DNA of 64,000 bases from Nitrospirota bacterium (lineage in GTDB: Bacteria > Nitrospirota > Thermodesulfovibrionia > Thermodesulfovibrionales > UBA6898): the NCBI GenBank assembly GCA_003252075.1, contig QKDO01000035.1, positions 1 through 64,000 of the forward strand, in the 5' to 3' direction. This document shows, piece after piece, positions 1-9,386 of the stretch. The position numbers and the translations under genes were made by a program. The notes under the pieces are model-generated. The model did no database searches. It saw only the letters and a list, made by a program, of their open reading frames with translations, and had not been told where the DNA came from. Each line of letters begins with the position of its first letter. Position 1 is the stretch's first letter.

Positions 1-354
1 GTGGTCATGTCTGTTTTTCCCTATATACGCCATGAGCTGCGTCGCCGAATCGGTAAGGGTGTTGGTAAACCTTATTCCTAATTTATAAACCGGAACCACC
101 TCACCATTCTTAAGCATCTTGGAATGACTGAGGGCTGACCACATGACCCTTCCCCGCAGAAGCAGCTGGGCATCCTCGACTCTGAACTTGAGCGCGTATT
201 CCCGTCCGATAGCAAGCTGTTGAGTCGTTGTAATGGCGACGCCGTGCATACTGATGTCCACGATATTGATGTCAGATGAAAAGAGCATGTAGCCATGGAG
301 ATAATCGATCTCATACCGTTTGAACCTTCTCTTTCCTATAGGGTTCTTGGACAT
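1..354 (-). CDS. PilZ domain protein, C-terminus cut by window edge
   Basis: This is the first 118 residues of a PilZ-type protein, a family that binds cyclic di-GMP and adjusts motility, surface or exopolysaccharide functions. Translated from the ATG at 354, it has the basic N-terminal cluster KRRFKRYE and then DISMHGVAI, matching the two PilZ ligand motifs (RxxxR and D/NxSxxG). The frame stays open to base 1, so only the extreme C-terminus is missing. The reading frame was found by direct translation; a competing open frame at 78-314 on the same strand has no such motifs. Upstream GAAAG is only a weak ribosome site. Family assignment is firm; its specific role is unknown. Confidence 0.8.
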   Translation of the reverse strand, partial: MSKNPIGKRRFKRYEIDYLHGYMLFSSDINIVDISMHGVAITTTQQLAIGREYALKFRVEDAQLLLRGRVMWSALSHSKMLKNGEVVPVYKLGIRFTNTLTDSATQLMAYIGKNRHDH

Positions 355-411
355 GTTCTTTCATGTCGGAACCATGCATCGCAGTGCGAAATCAGGGCAA
401 TCAAGATCAGG

Positions 412-1218
412 CTATGCCGCAAGGACCACTCCGGCATAGCCGACAACACTTTCGTAATCGCCGCTTACGTCACCGGACGTCATGTAGTAAGCCAGACGTG
501 CTGACGTGGCCCCGAGTATCTTGGAGGCGATGAGCATGACTGTTGCCGGGAGATAGCCGCACATCGATATCCGCTCTCTCACGACCGTATCATACAGGCC
601 TCGGGGGTCCATTGCCAGCATACGGTCAAGGGCGGCCTTATCTTTTTGGCGCGCTACACGGTCAGGTACATAGTGGCTCATATCAGAACTCGCCAGGACG
701 GTCACCGGATAGTCAACAGTCTGTACCGCCTTTGCGATCGCCTCTGCCAGCTGGACACATTGGTCATATGTTGCAGAAAGCAGAGCAATCGGAACGATCG
801 TTATTTCCGGAGAGAAGTGAACAATGAAGGGAATCTGCACTTCCAGCGAATGTTCAAAGGTATGTGCCCGCGCATCGCGTTCCGCATGCTGAGCCTTTTC
901 CAGGATGCGGCCTGCAAGTTTTCTGTCTATCCTGACTTTCCCGTTCGGTACTTCCCACTCACCGTCGTCCATTACGGCGATGCGTGAGCCCAGTCCCGTA
1001 TGGTTCGGGCCGATCATTACAAAGGTCTTTGGCATCTCAATAGATGAAAAGACCGCGCCGGCCACTGCGCCTGAATACATAAGTCCTGCATGGGGGACCA
1101 TAATGCCCAAAGCTCTTTCTTTGGCATTACCGCTCTGAAGATACTGGGACACTTGCTGCTCCAGCCGGGACCTGCTGCTCTGGTAGAACTGTCCGGACAC
1201 TGCAGGCGGCCTCAGCAT
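412..1218 (-). CDS. amrB: MEMO1 family protein (AmmeMemoRadiSam system protein B)
   Basis: The 268-residue protein matches the MEMO1 family, which resembles extradiol dioxygenases. The sequence shows VPHAGLMYSG near residue 40, GPNHTG near 75 and SSDMSHY near 180, the His-containing stretches that line the family's metal-site pocket. In bacteria and archaea MEMO1 is often found with an AMMECR1 protein and a radical SAM enzyme, but neither is visible here. The gene follows dnaB by 3 bases on the same strand, so it is probably the distal gene of the rplI-dnaB unit. The biochemical function of bacterial members is unsettled, and I claim family membership only. Confidence 0.85.
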   Translation of the reverse strand: MLRPPAVSGQFYQSSRSRLEQQVSQYLQSGNAKERALGIMVPHAGLMYSGAVAGAVFSSIEMPKTFVMIGPNHTGLGSRIAVMDDGEWEVPNGKVRIDRKLAGRILEKAQHAERDARAHTFEHSLEVQIPFIVHFSPEITIVPIALLSATYDQCVQLAEAIAKAVQTVDYPVTVLASSDMSHYVPDRVARQKDKAALDRMLAMDPRGLYDTVVRERISMCGYLPATVMLIASKILGATSARLAYYMTSGDVSGDYESVVGYAGVVLAA

Positions 1219-1221
1219 ATC

Positions 1222-2586
1222 CTAAAAGGCCTCTTCCATTTCCTGGTATTCAACGTCAGAGGAATCAACAAACCGCGTGCAGTAATCAAGGAATGTCAGG
1301 GTTATCTTGTCTGTGGGTCCATTCCGCTGCTTTGCAACATCGACGATCACCTTCCCCCTGCCCTCCATCTCATCCTTGGTGTCACGGTATAAAAAGATGA
1401 TAACATCGGCATCCTGCTCTATAGCTCCCGATTCCCTGAGGTCTGCAAGCGTTGGATTCTTGTTGCCCCCGCGGGTCTCCACGCCACGGTTCAGCTGACT
1501 CAGCGCGATGACCGGCACCTGAAGTTCCTTTGCTAGGGCCTTCAGGGAACGGGATATTTCCGCTATTTCCTGTTCACGACGCTCAAACTTGCCCCTCCCC
1601 CTCATGAGCTGCAGATAATCGACAATGACCAGGCTAAGGCCGTGCTGCTGCTTAAGACGACGTGCCTTTGCCCTCATCTCCAGGACGGAAAGGCCCGAGG
1701 AATCGTCGATAAAGATGAGTGATTCGGCCAGCTTTCCGGCCGCGTTGGTCAGTTTGTTCCAATCGTCACGTTTGTTTATGAAGCCTTTTCTGACCTTGTT
1801 TGAATCTACCTTTGCCTCTGAACAGAGCATTCTCATAACCAGCTGCTCCTTGGCCATCTCAAGACTGAAGATGGCGACGGGCTCCTTCATGGCAATGCCC
1901 ACATGCTGGCAAATATTGAGACTAAAAGCAGTTTTGCCCATTCCCGGCCTGCCGCCGATAATGATAAGATCGCCCTTTTGGAAACCGGTCGTCAACTCGT
2001 CCATATCCTTAAACCCTGACGGGACGCCTGTTATAGACTCTTTCTTATCATACAGGCGTTCTATGGTGACAAAGGTATCGCTGATGAGCTCCTTCATGGT
2101 AAAGAAGGATGTCTTTATCTTCTTATCAGAGAGGTCAAAGATCTTTTTCTCGGCATAATCGATAAGTTCATCCGTGTCGAGGTCATTGTCATAAACATTC
2201 TTTGCTATATCCGTTACGGAGTGGAGCAGATTCCTCACCAGTGCTTTTTCACGGACAATACGGGAGTGATACTTCACATTCGCGGAAGTCGGAACGAACG
2301 AAGCAAGAGATGACAGATATTGAACCCCCCCCACAGCATCGAGTGCATCCCTGCCTTTCAGGTAATTGTTCAGGGTGATAAGGTCTACAGGCTCATTCTT
2401 CGTATAAAGTTCGGTCATTGCCTGATAGATCTTCCGATGGGAATCCCGATAGAAATCATCGGGCTGCAGCAGTTCGACAGCCTCATGCAGGGCGTCATTA
2501 TCAAGAAGAATGGCTCCCAGAACAGACTGCTCTGCTTCGATATTCTGGGGTGGAATCTTATCCCTCTGCGTTTCGGGCTCTCTCAT
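1222..2586 (-). CDS. dnaB: Replicative DNA helicase DnaB
   Basis: At 454 residues this has the normal DnaB length and unwinds the fork as a hexameric ring. The N-terminal helical domain (about 1-150) begins with PPQNIEAEQSVLG, the usual DnaB opening. The RecA-like ATPase domain follows, with Walker A GGRPGMGKTAF near residue 212, the DYLQLM strand near 320 and LSQLNRGVE near 365. No intein or insertion is visible. The start ATG overlaps the rplI stop as ATGA, implying translational coupling. The rplI-dnaB order is common in bacteria. Confidence 0.97.
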   Translation of the reverse strand: MREPETQRDKIPPQNIEAEQSVLGAILLDNDALHEAVELLQPDDFYRDSHRKIYQAMTELYTKNEPVDLITLNNYLKGRDALDAVGGVQYLSSLASFVPTSANVKYHSRIVREKALVRNLLHSVTDIAKNVYDNDLDTDELIDYAEKKIFDLSDKKIKTSFFTMKELISDTFVTIERLYDKKESITGVPSGFKDMDELTTGFQKGDLIIIGGRPGMGKTAFSLNICQHVGIAMKEPVAIFSLEMAKEQLVMRMLCSEAKVDSNKVRKGFINKRDDWNKLTNAAGKLAESLIFIDDSSGLSVLEMRAKARRLKQQHGLSLVIVDYLQLMRGRGKFERREQEIAEISRSLKALAKELQVPVIALSQLNRGVETRGGNKNPTLADLRESGAIEQDADVIIFLYRDTKDEMEGRGKVIVDVAKQRNGPTDKITLTFLDYCTRFVDSSDVEYQEMEEAF

Positions 2587-3026
2587 TCAGGGACTACACG
2601 AATGCTGACGGTTGCTGCAACATCAGCGTGCAGCTTGACCTGCACGGCAAATTCTCCAACCCTTTTTATGGGTTCGTCGATATGAATCTTCTTTTTATCG
2701 ATGTCAAACCCTTCTGCAGCAAGTGCCTGGGAGATGTCCATGCTGGTTACGCTGCCGAACAGCTTGTCTTCTTCGCCTGCCTTGGCTTTTATCGTGACCG
2801 TCAGTGCAGCAAGCCTATCGGCTATCGTCTTTGACGCATCCTTTATCTTGGCAGCCTTCTCCCCGATGATCTTTTTATGGTGCTCAAATTCCTTTATATT
2901 CGAGGTATTTGCCTCAACAGCCAGCTTTTTGGGAATAAGAAAGTTCCGTGCGTAGCCGTCAGAAACATTTACCACCTCACCCATATGGCCCAAACTCTTC
3001 ACATCATCCTTGAGAATTACTTTCAT
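2583..3026 (-). CDS. rplI: 50S ribosomal protein L9
   Basis: This 147-residue protein is L9, the elongated two-domain protein of the large ribosomal subunit. The N-terminal signature is clear: MKVILKDDVKSLG, then GYARNFLIPKKLA near residues 25-37. A long connecting helix (about 40-75) and the C-terminal rRNA-binding domain ending VSIRVVPE follow. A GGAGCGATGC sequence precedes the start. The gene opens a minus-strand unit with dnaB. Its promoter must lie in the 127-base gap shared with the divergent porin gene; TTGTCA at 3097-3102 read on this strand is a possible -35 box. Confidence 0.96.
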   Translation of the reverse strand: MKVILKDDVKSLGHMGEVVNVSDGYARNFLIPKKLAVEANTSNIKEFEHHKKIIGEKAAKIKDASKTIADRLAALTVTIKAKAGEEDKLFGSVTSMDISQALAAEGFDIDKKKIHIDEPIKRVGEFAVQVKLHADVAATVSIRVVPE

Positions 3027-3093
3027 GCATCGCTCCTTCGGTATTTTTTATTTTTTTACGATACCATAAAAAAGATAAAAAATTCCCCTAAAT

Positions 3094-3127
3094 CGTTTGA
3101 CAAACGCCGTGGCCTGTTGTGTATACT
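3094..3127 (+). promoter_or_regulatory. Sigma-70 type promoter with a palindrome over the -35 box
   Basis: TTGACA (3097-3102) and TATACT (3122-3127) form a strong -35/-10 pair with a slightly long 19-base spacer, ending 26 bases before the porin start codon. The -35 box sits inside a perfect 13-base palindrome, CGTTTG-A-CAAACG (3094-3106). Read on the other strand the same palindrome gives TTGTCA, a possible -35 for divergent rplI. A repressor bound there could affect both genes; that is inference. Confidence 0.6.
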
Positions 3128-3153
3128 TATGCACATTTTCCAAGGAGGGATCC

Positions 3154-4419
3154 ATGAAAAAACTTTTAGTGTTTATGCTTTCAGCCGCGCTTTTCCTGTC
3201 CTTTGCAGTGCCGTCACAGGCAACGAACGGTGACAATCTCATTGCCATTGGCCCGATTGCTCGGGCGATGGGTGGTGTTGGCATCGCAGCCCCGCAGGAT
3301 GCAATCAGCGCCGTTTTCGCAAACCCTGCGGCAATGTGCTTTGGCCCATACTGCCCGGGTTCTGAGATGAACTTTGATGTGACGTTTTTCATGCCAAAGG
3401 CGAAAACCCGTATTAACAATACTGCCATCACTCTTGGTACAGGGGGGGCGATCTCGGGAGATACCGGCTGGCAGGACAGCGACGCTGACTTCTTCGTTAT
3501 CCCTGCCCTCGCCATCTCAGCACCGATCACCCAGAGCCTCCGCTTCGGTTTTGCTGCCTACGGTGTATCAGGACTTGGCGTTGATTATCGGAACAAGTTT
3601 GACCTCGATCCTTTTTTTACTCCAGGCGATCAGGATGTATATACCAACCTCTCCATCCTGAAGGTCGCCCCGAATCTTGCATATATGATTACCCCGAACT
3701 GGTCCATCGGAACCTCAGTTCATTTTGATTACGGTTGCCTGAACCTTGGCGACCAGAACAGATGCAGTACGGGTATCGGATTTCAACTCGGTACAATCTA
3801 TAAGAACGGCCCTTTTTCCGCTGGCGCTGTTTATGTCTCTCCTCAAACGATCAAGCATAATGGCGTTGGTGATCTCGACGGTGATGGTCAAAATGACGAT
3901 CTGAAACTGGAAAGCCCCTGGTCTATCGGTTTTGGTGTTGCGGTTGAGCCGATCCAGAATGTTCTTCTGATCGAGGCAAATGCGAAATATCTTGATTGGG
4001 CCTCTGCAGACGGTTACGGTGATTTTGACTGGAGGACCCAGTGGGTATTGAGCCTCGGTGCGCAGTATCGGCCTATACCTAAGCTCTCACTCCGCGCGGG
4101 AGTAAACTGGGGCAGGAATCCTGTTGAGGACAATGACGGTTGGGAAGCTTTTTCTGATCCAGTCCGAGTGCAGGGCAAGAATGTCAATCGTTACCAGTTT
4201 GAAGTGCTCAGGGTCACCGGGTTCCCGGCTATCGTTGAGACGCATCTGACCGCCGGCATCGGGTATCAGATCACTAAGAACATTGCCCTGGATCTGGGCT
4301 ATGTTCATGCATTCAAAAACGACATGAAAGAGACGGGAACATTTGGCGGGGCACCTGTGTCAATCGAGTCTGAACTCTATGAAGACAGCATTGATTTCGG
4401 TCTGACCTGGAGATTCTAA
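3154..4419 (+). CDS. OmpP1/FadL family outer membrane transport protein
   Basis: FadL-family proteins are 14-strand outer membrane barrels that take up fatty acids and other hydrophobic compounds. The 421-residue product starts with a clear signal peptide (residues 1-23, ending VPSQA). The mature N-terminus then carries the family plug region with IARAMGGVGIA and NPAAM near residues 35-65. It ends DFGLTWRF, an aromatic C-terminal residue as expected for a BAM-assembled barrel. The ATG at 3154 is chosen over one at 3097 because AAGGAGGG (3142-3149) precedes it and the signal peptide starts there. The gene is monocistronic between its own promoter and a hairpin terminator. The true substrate cannot be read from sequence. 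Confidence 0.9.
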   Translation: MKKLLVFMLSAALFLSFAVPSQATNGDNLIAIGPIARAMGGVGIAAPQDAISAVFANPAAMCFGPYCPGSEMNFDVTFFMPKAKTRINNTAITLGTGGAISGDTGWQDSDADFFVIPALAISAPITQSLRFGFAAYGVSGLGVDYRNKFDLDPFFTPGDQDVYTNLSILKVAPNLAYMITPNWSIGTSVHFDYGCLNLGDQNRCSTGIGFQLGTIYKNGPFSAGAVYVSPQTIKHNGVGDLDGDGQNDDLKLESPWSIGFGVAVEPIQNVLLIEANAKYLDWASADGYGDFDWRTQWVLSLGAQYRPIPKLSLRAGVNWGRNPVEDNDGWEAFSDPVRVQGKNVNRYQFEVLRVTGFPAIVETHLTAGIGYQITKNIALDLGYVHAFKNDMKETGTFGGAPVSIESELYEDSIDFGLTWRF

Positions 4420-4445
4420 GAGACCTATAGCACGAGCAAACAGCT

Positions 4446-4482
4446 AAAAAAGGCTTCAGGCAAACTACCTGAAGCCTTTTTT
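4446..4482. terminator. Bidirectional intrinsic terminator
   Basis: AAAAAAGGCTTCAGG and CCTGAAGCCTTTTTT form a long perfect stem around a loop of about 7 bases. The A-run and T-run on the two sides make it usable in both directions. It sits between the convergent porin and M50 protease genes and overlaps the stop codon of the latter. Confidence 0.92.
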
Positions 4483-5314
4483 ATTGTATGAACACTGGCA
4501 CCGGAATAAAGGTGAGGACAAATATGATCAGGGCGATCATCCCCACGGCCCTGCGAGCCGGATCAAGCGGTATCTCGGGATAGAGTATGGGCGGATGCTT
4601 GGACCCGAGAAAAAATAAGAGAACGGCCCAGACCACCCAGCCGGCAAAAAGAAAAACACCAAGGACAAGCAGCACGCCGATCAGGACCCGTGAAATCAAT
4701 CTGTGCCTCTCGCCCAGAATAGCATACGCAATATGTCCTCCATCAAGCTGTCCAACAGGGATAAGGTTAAGAGACGTGACAAAAAACCCTATCCACCCGG
4801 CAAAGGCAACGGGATGGAGGTACACATCAGAGCCGGCCGGAACACTGCCGATAATAAGCTTTGTCAGCAAAAAAAAGAGGAGCGAGTCTCCAAGGACGAT
4901 TGTTTCACCGGAACTGCTTACCGCCTGAATATCTGAATACATGAGACCGATCACGGTGGCGGCTACGGATACGAGAAACCCTGCAATGGGTCCTGACGAA
5001 CCGATGTCCATGAGCGCATTGCGTGTTGTTATCCGTGACCTCATGGTGATAAACGCCCCAAGGGTCCCGAACAGTGTGGGCGCAGGAATGAAATAGGGCA
5101 AAGATGAGTCAACCCCATGCTTCCGGGACATGAAATAATGAGAAAATTCATGAACGAGAAGGATTCCCAGCAGGGTCAAGGAAAAAGGCAGGCCTTTCAC
5201 CAGAAGCCCTGGATCCGCCATGATGTCAGCCCCCTGATGGAGGGCGCCAACCGTGAGCGTAGAGGCAAAGGTTAGGAAGAAAAGAAAAATATTCAGCAAG
5301 GGTGACCTTCTCAT
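4481..5314 (-). CDS. Site-2 protease family (M50) membrane metalloprotease
   Basis: The 277-residue product is an intramembrane zinc protease of the site-2 family. The zinc motif HEFSH lies in LLVHEFSHYFMSRKHG near residue 54. The third ligand motif LDGGH occurs in NLIPVGQLDGGH near residue 190. At least five hydrophobic segments are visible, including the first at about 8-25 and two near the C-terminus. There is no PDZ domain, so it is not an RseP/RasP orthologue; it belongs to the shorter group. The start overlaps the rimO stop by 4 bases, so the two are probably cotranscribed. Its substrate is unknown. Confidence 0.9.
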   Translation of the reverse strand: MRRSPLLNIFLFFLTFASTLTVGALHQGADIMADPGLLVKGLPFSLTLLGILLVHEFSHYFMSRKHGVDSSLPYFIPAPTLFGTLGAFITMRSRITTRNALMDIGSSGPIAGFLVSVAATVIGLMYSDIQAVSSSGETIVLGDSLLFFLLTKLIIGSVPAGSDVYLHPVAFAGWIGFFVTSLNLIPVGQLDGGHIAYAILGERHRLISRVLIGVLLVLGVFLFAGWVVWAVLLFFLGSKHPPILYPEIPLDPARRAVGMIALIIFVLTFIPVPVFIQ

Positions 5315-6582
5315 CCTGCGACAGAGCCCTCCAAATCATAGTCATATGCCATATCAATCTTCGTCTTAAGGAATGTTCCTTTACCAATCCCGGGCTGACG
5401 GATAAATACCACCCCATCGATCTCCGGCGCTTGAGAGTATATCCTGGCAACAGCTACCTTACTATCAGCTTCGTCAACAAGCGCCTGAAAGACCCTCCCG
5501 ATCAGACTTCTGTTCCTGTCCAGGGAAATTTCGGCCTGTGCCTCCATGATCCTCTCGCGCCGTTTTCTTCCGACCGCCTTCGGCACCTGGCCTTTCAGAG
5601 CATATGCAGCACTGCCTTCTTCCCGCGAATAGGAAAAAACACCGAGGCGATCAAAGGCCACATCTTTTACAAATGCGAGCATCTGTTCAAAATCTTCATC
5701 CGACTCTTTGGGAAACCCGGTAATGAGGGTCGTCCTGAGAGCTACCTCAGGAATTGTCGTCCGGATCCTAGCAATCAAATCCCTGAACATCTCCCGGCTT
5801 CCCGGTCTTCTCATAAGCCTGAGGATCTTTTGCTCAGAGTGCTGGAAGGGGATATCGAGATAATTGCATATTTTTTCCTCCTCCCCCACGGTCTCTAGGA
5901 GTTTGTCCGTTATCGCTGTGGGAAAGAGATAGAGGAGTCGAATCCAGAAATCGCCGCTGATGGCAGCCATGTCCCTGAGCAGGCGTTCAAGAGTATATCC
6001 GGGTATGTCCCTGCCGTATGATGTTATATCCTGTGCAACAAGGATAAGTTCTTTTCTGCCTGATCCGACAAGAAGTTCCGCCTCTTTGAGTATGTCTTCA
6101 GGGTCCCTGCTCCGGAACCCGCCTCGAATATCAGGGATAACACAATATGAGCAACCCCTGTCACATCCCTCCGCTATCTTCACGTATGCATAGGATGTTT
6201 CAGTTAACAGGGACGGCTCACGGATAGGTTCCGATTCAGTAAGGACACTTCCGCAGAAAGCAGCGATCTTTTCCTCCTCCCCTACTCCATACAGCACATC
6301 GATTTCCGGGATCTCTTTTTGCAGTTCATAACCGAATCTTTTTGCGAGGCACCCAAAAACAAGGAGTTTTCTTGTCCCTTTTCTCTCTGCAAGCCTCAGG
6401 ATCTCCTCAACCGACTCCCGTTTCGCGTCTTCGATGAAGCCACAGGTGTTTATCAGGAGCAGATCAGCATGATCAGGGTCAGGATCATATGAAATGCCGC
6501 ACTCAGCAAGCCTCTTCAGAAGTTTTTCAGAGTCAACAAGGTTTTTCGGGCAGCCAAGACTGACAAGGGAAACCTTACCCAC
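5311..6582 (-). CDS. rimO: Ribosomal protein S12 methylthiotransferase RimO
   Basis: RimO is a radical SAM enzyme that adds a methylthio group to an aspartate of ribosomal protein S12. The 423-residue product begins VGKVSLVSLGCPKNLVDSE, the standard RimO N-terminus. It carries the N-terminal Cys cluster (SLGCPKN, NTCGF, FGCLAKR), the radical SAM motif CDRGCSYC and a C-terminal TRAM domain. I place the start at GTG 6582 because RimO homology begins there; a longer open frame to 6684 adds 34 non-conserved residues inside the upstream gene. It overlaps the DUF2062 gene by 8 bases. Confidence 0.93.
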   Translation of the reverse strand: MGKVSLVSLGCPKNLVDSEKLLKRLAECGISYDPDPDHADLLLINTCGFIEDAKRESVEEILRLAERKGTRKLLVFGCLAKRFGYELQKEIPEIDVLYGVGEEEKIAAFCGSVLTESEPIREPSLLTETSYAYVKIAEGCDRGCSYCVIPDIRGGFRSRDPEDILKEAELLVGSGRKELILVAQDITSYGRDIPGYTLERLLRDMAAISGDFWIRLLYLFPTAITDKLLETVGEEEKICNYLDIPFQHSEQKILRLMRRPGSREMFRDLIARIRTTIPEVALRTTLITGFPKESDEDFEQMLAFVKDVAFDRLGVFSYSREEGSAAYALKGQVPKAVGRKRRERIMEAQAEISLDRNRSLIGRVFQALVDEADSKVAVARIYSQAPEIDGVVFIRQPGIGKGTFLKTKIDMAYDYDLEGSVAG

Positions 6583-7003
6583 GACTTTTCTTGACCATCT
6601 TGTACACAAGGAAAAAGCTGACCCCGCCGGACACGAACCCAAGCAGGGTCGATCCCACAATAAACGGCAGGAGGAGGGGACCAAACGTATGCAACAACTC
6701 CTTCATCGTAAGGTTCGCCCAGTCAATGTCCGGGATTATCCTGTCAATGCCAAGAAGCCTCGCCCCGACCCACGTGCCAAACGTATAAATCGGAACAATG
6801 GTCCACGGATTGGTAACATAAACTCCTACAACGGTCACGAATTTATTTAACCGGAAAATCCACGCCGCGGCGATACCCAATACCGTATGAATGCCCAGAA
6901 GCGGCGACATGCCGATGAATACGCCGAGTGCAAACGCCAGGGCTATCTTGCGCGGAGATTCTTTGACCGACAGGATCTGACGAAGTTTATCCCTGAACGG
7001 CAA
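6575..7003 (-). CDS. DUF2062 domain membrane protein
   Basis: The 142-residue protein matches DUF2062, small inner membrane proteins of unknown biochemical function. The hallmark stretches are GVFIGMSPLLGIHT near residue 28 and TNPWTIVPIY near residue 64. Three to four hydrophobic segments are seen, the last at about 117-137, and the protein ends in a basic tail. The gene overlaps thiL by 17 bases and rimO by 8 bases, so it lies within a tightly packed unit. Related proteins sometimes occur with glycosyltransferases; none is adjacent here. Confidence 0.82.
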   Translation of the reverse strand: MPFRDKLRQILSVKESPRKIALAFALGVFIGMSPLLGIHTVLGIAAAWIFRLNKFVTVVGVYVTNPWTIVPIYTFGTWVGARLLGIDRIIPDIDWANLTMKELLHTFGPLLLPFIVGSTLLGFVSGGVSFFLVYKMVKKSRG

Positions 7004-7973
7004 AATGCTGATATCCTTTTTTCGTTATATGGACGCGGCTGCCCGTATCATCCAGGACCATGATACCCGAACGGGTAACCTCACCTATGCAATTGGCATC
7101 AATCTTTTGTCTTGGAGATGCAGTAAAGAGAAGCTCATAATCTTCTCCTCCGCTTAATGCAAGACCTGCAGCAGAAAGCCCGAGCACAGACGCGGCCTGT
7201 TTCAGTGCATCAGACAACGGAATGTCCGGAATATAAACCCGTGCACCCACGCCGCTCTCGCTGCAAAGCCTTCCGAGATCGATGAGAAGGCCATCGCTAA
7301 TATCGATCATAGCGGTAGCATGATCTCTGATGTTTGCGGAATCACGAGCAAGCGGCATAAGCTGTCGCCTCATCAAAGGGACCACGGTCTGCGACCGCAG
7401 GGTAAGCCCGTAGCGACCGCCCTTTTTCAGATCAACGGTGCGCTTCACTTTCCTGAGAAGTTCAAGTCCGCAGGCTGCATCTCCTAATGTACCGGTGACA
7501 TAGATCCTGTCCCCAATCCTAGCCCCCGTGCGCCGTACCACGGCATCGGCAGAACCGATTGCCGTTACCGACAACATTAACCTGTCCGATGCCGAGATAT
7601 CCCCGCCGATCAGTGAAACAGCATAGGTGTGGAGCGCATGTTCTATACCATCGAAAAAATCATTGAAGAACTGCTGGGTACAGTTTCCGTGGGCAGCAAA
7701 ATTAAGCAAGACAAAATGAGGAATGCCTCCCATGGCATAGATATCGCTGACGTTCACCGATATAAGCTTAAACCCCAGCTGGAAGGGTGTTGTCCATGAA
7801 AGATCGAAATGAACACCCTCCACCATCATGTCCGTCGTAACCAGAGTGCTGCCATCAGATTCTATCACGGCAGCATCATCCCCGATTCCAAGGATAAGTC
7901 CTCTCGCTCTTGTTCTGAAACGTTTCCTGAGCTTGTCCACAAGAGAGAGTTCGCCGATCTGAGAAAGCTTCAT
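6987..7973 (-). CDS. thiL: Thiamine-monophosphate kinase
   Basis: ThiL phosphorylates thiamine monophosphate to the active cofactor thiamine diphosphate. The 328-residue product has the family order: IGDDAAVIE near residue 30, TTDMMVEGVHFD near 46, VNVSDIYAMGG near 75, GGDISAS near 119 and SGGEDYELLFT near 278. Length is typical of ThiL. It sits 11 bases downstream of the broken lon and upstream of the DUF2062 gene on the same strand. No thiamine riboswitch is visible nearby, consistent with a salvage or housekeeping role within a mixed operon. Confidence 0.95.
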   Translation of the reverse strand: MKLSQIGELSLVDKLRKRFRTRARGLILGIGDDAAVIESDGSTLVTTDMMVEGVHFDLSWTTPFQLGFKLISVNVSDIYAMGGIPHFVLLNFAAHGNCTQQFFNDFFDGIEHALHTYAVSLIGGDISASDRLMLSVTAIGSADAVVRRTGARIGDRIYVTGTLGDAACGLELLRKVKRTVDLKKGGRYGLTLRSQTVVPLMRRQLMPLARDSANIRDHATAMIDISDGLLIDLGRLCSESGVGARVYIPDIPLSDALKQAASVLGLSAAGLALSGGEDYELLFTASPRQKIDANCIGEVTRSGIMVLDDTGSRVHITKKGYQHFAVQG

Positions 7974-7984
7974 GGCCGGCTAAC

Positions 7985-9367
7985 TCAGGATCGCTGCTTT
8001 TTGCCCTTGAGCGCAACCTTGAGGACCTGCTCCATCGAATCAGCAAAAATGAATTCCATGTCTTGCTTGATATATTTGGGAATATCCTCAAGATCTTTCT
8101 TGTTTCGTTTCGGCAGGATGACCCTTCTGATGCCCATCCGCTTTGCGGCAAGGGTTTTTTCCTTCAGCCCTCCTATCGGCAGCACTCTTCCCCGAAGGGT
8201 GACCTCGCCCGTCATAGCAATGTTCTTATTCACCGGCCTGCCGGTAAAGACAGAAGCTACCGCTGTCGCGATCGTGATGCCGGCAGACGGACCATCTTTC
8301 GGTATGGCACCTGCAGGGACATGGATATGAATATCGGTTTTTGCAAAGACATCGTCGCTGATTCCGAGAGTTTTGGCCTTTGACCTCACATAACTGAGGG
8401 CTGCCTGGGCCGACTCCTTCATCACGTCACCCAGTTGACCCGTAAGGGTAAGATTACCCCTGCCCTTCATGGTCGTAGCTTCAATATAGATAATGTCACC
8501 ACCGGCTTCTGTCCATGCAAGCCCTGTAGAGACACCGATCTCATCATGCTCCATCTCTTCTTCAGGGAGATATTTAGGTACACCGAGAAAACCCTGAAGG
8601 TTTTTCACTGTGACCATAAAGTGCTTTATTTTGCCTTCAGCGATCCTTTTTGCGACCTTCCTGCAGAGATTCGCGATCTCGCGCTCCAGATTACGAACGC
8701 CTGCCTCACGGGTATACTGGGTTATGAGCAAATTCAGCGCAGAGTCCGTGATCGTCAGGATCTTGCTGGTCAACCCGTGTTCATCGAGCTGTTTCGGCAA
8801 AAGATATTTTTTTGCGATGCCAAGTTTTTCTTCCGTAGTGTACCCTGAAAGATAAATGATTTCCATTCTGTCTCTGAGCGGACCCGGTATGGTATCAGCA
8901 AGATTTCCTGTGGTAATGAACATAACATTTGTCAAATCGAATGGTACCGACAGATAGTGGTCTGCAAAGGCGAAGTTCTGCTCCGGATCAAGCACTTCCA
9001 GAAGAGCCGAGGACGGATCACCGCGGAAATCCATGCCGATCTTGTCTACCTCGTCAAGCATAAACACAGGATTGTTCGTGCCTGCCTGCTTTATCCCCTG
9101 GACGATCCTCCCCGGCAAAGCCCCGACATAGGTTCTCCTGTGTCCTCTGATCTCTGCTTCGTCCCTTACTCCTCCCAGCGACATGCGTACGAATTCCCTC
9201 CCGAGCGACCGTGCGATCGACCTTCCGAGCGATGTCTTGCCCACTCCGGGAGGCCCTATAAAACAGAGAATCGGCCCTTTCATCTTTTCCTTGATCTTGC
9301 GCACACTCAGATATTCGAGGATCCTTTCTTTAACCTTTTCAAGGTCATAATGGTCGTCATTCAGCAC
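7985..9367 (-). pseudogene. lon: Lon protease, 3' fragment (ATPase and protease domains)
   Basis: This 460-residue frame encodes the second half of Lon, an ATP-dependent protease. Walker [10 protein letters not shown] is near residue 40 and Walker [12 protein letters not shown] near 100. The protease domain has the catalytic serine in DGPSAG and the lysine in [12 protein letters not shown]. It lacks the N-terminal domain, which is encoded upstream in another frame. The Lon-like frame continues back to about 9422, past the GTG at 9367, and there is no good ribosome site for independent translation. Joining the halves needs 20 extra bases. All catalytic residues are intact, so the lesion may be recent or an assembly error. 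Confidence 0.85.
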
Positions 9368-9386
9368 CTTTTTGGCGGCCTTGATA

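Noticed and set aside
78-314. 78-codon minus-strand frame at the left edge
   Set aside because: It is out of phase with the PilZ frame that contains both ligand motifs.
3048-3530. 160-codon minus-strand frame between rplI and the porin
   Set aside because: It overlaps the signal peptide and N-terminus of the porin in antisense and has no domain.
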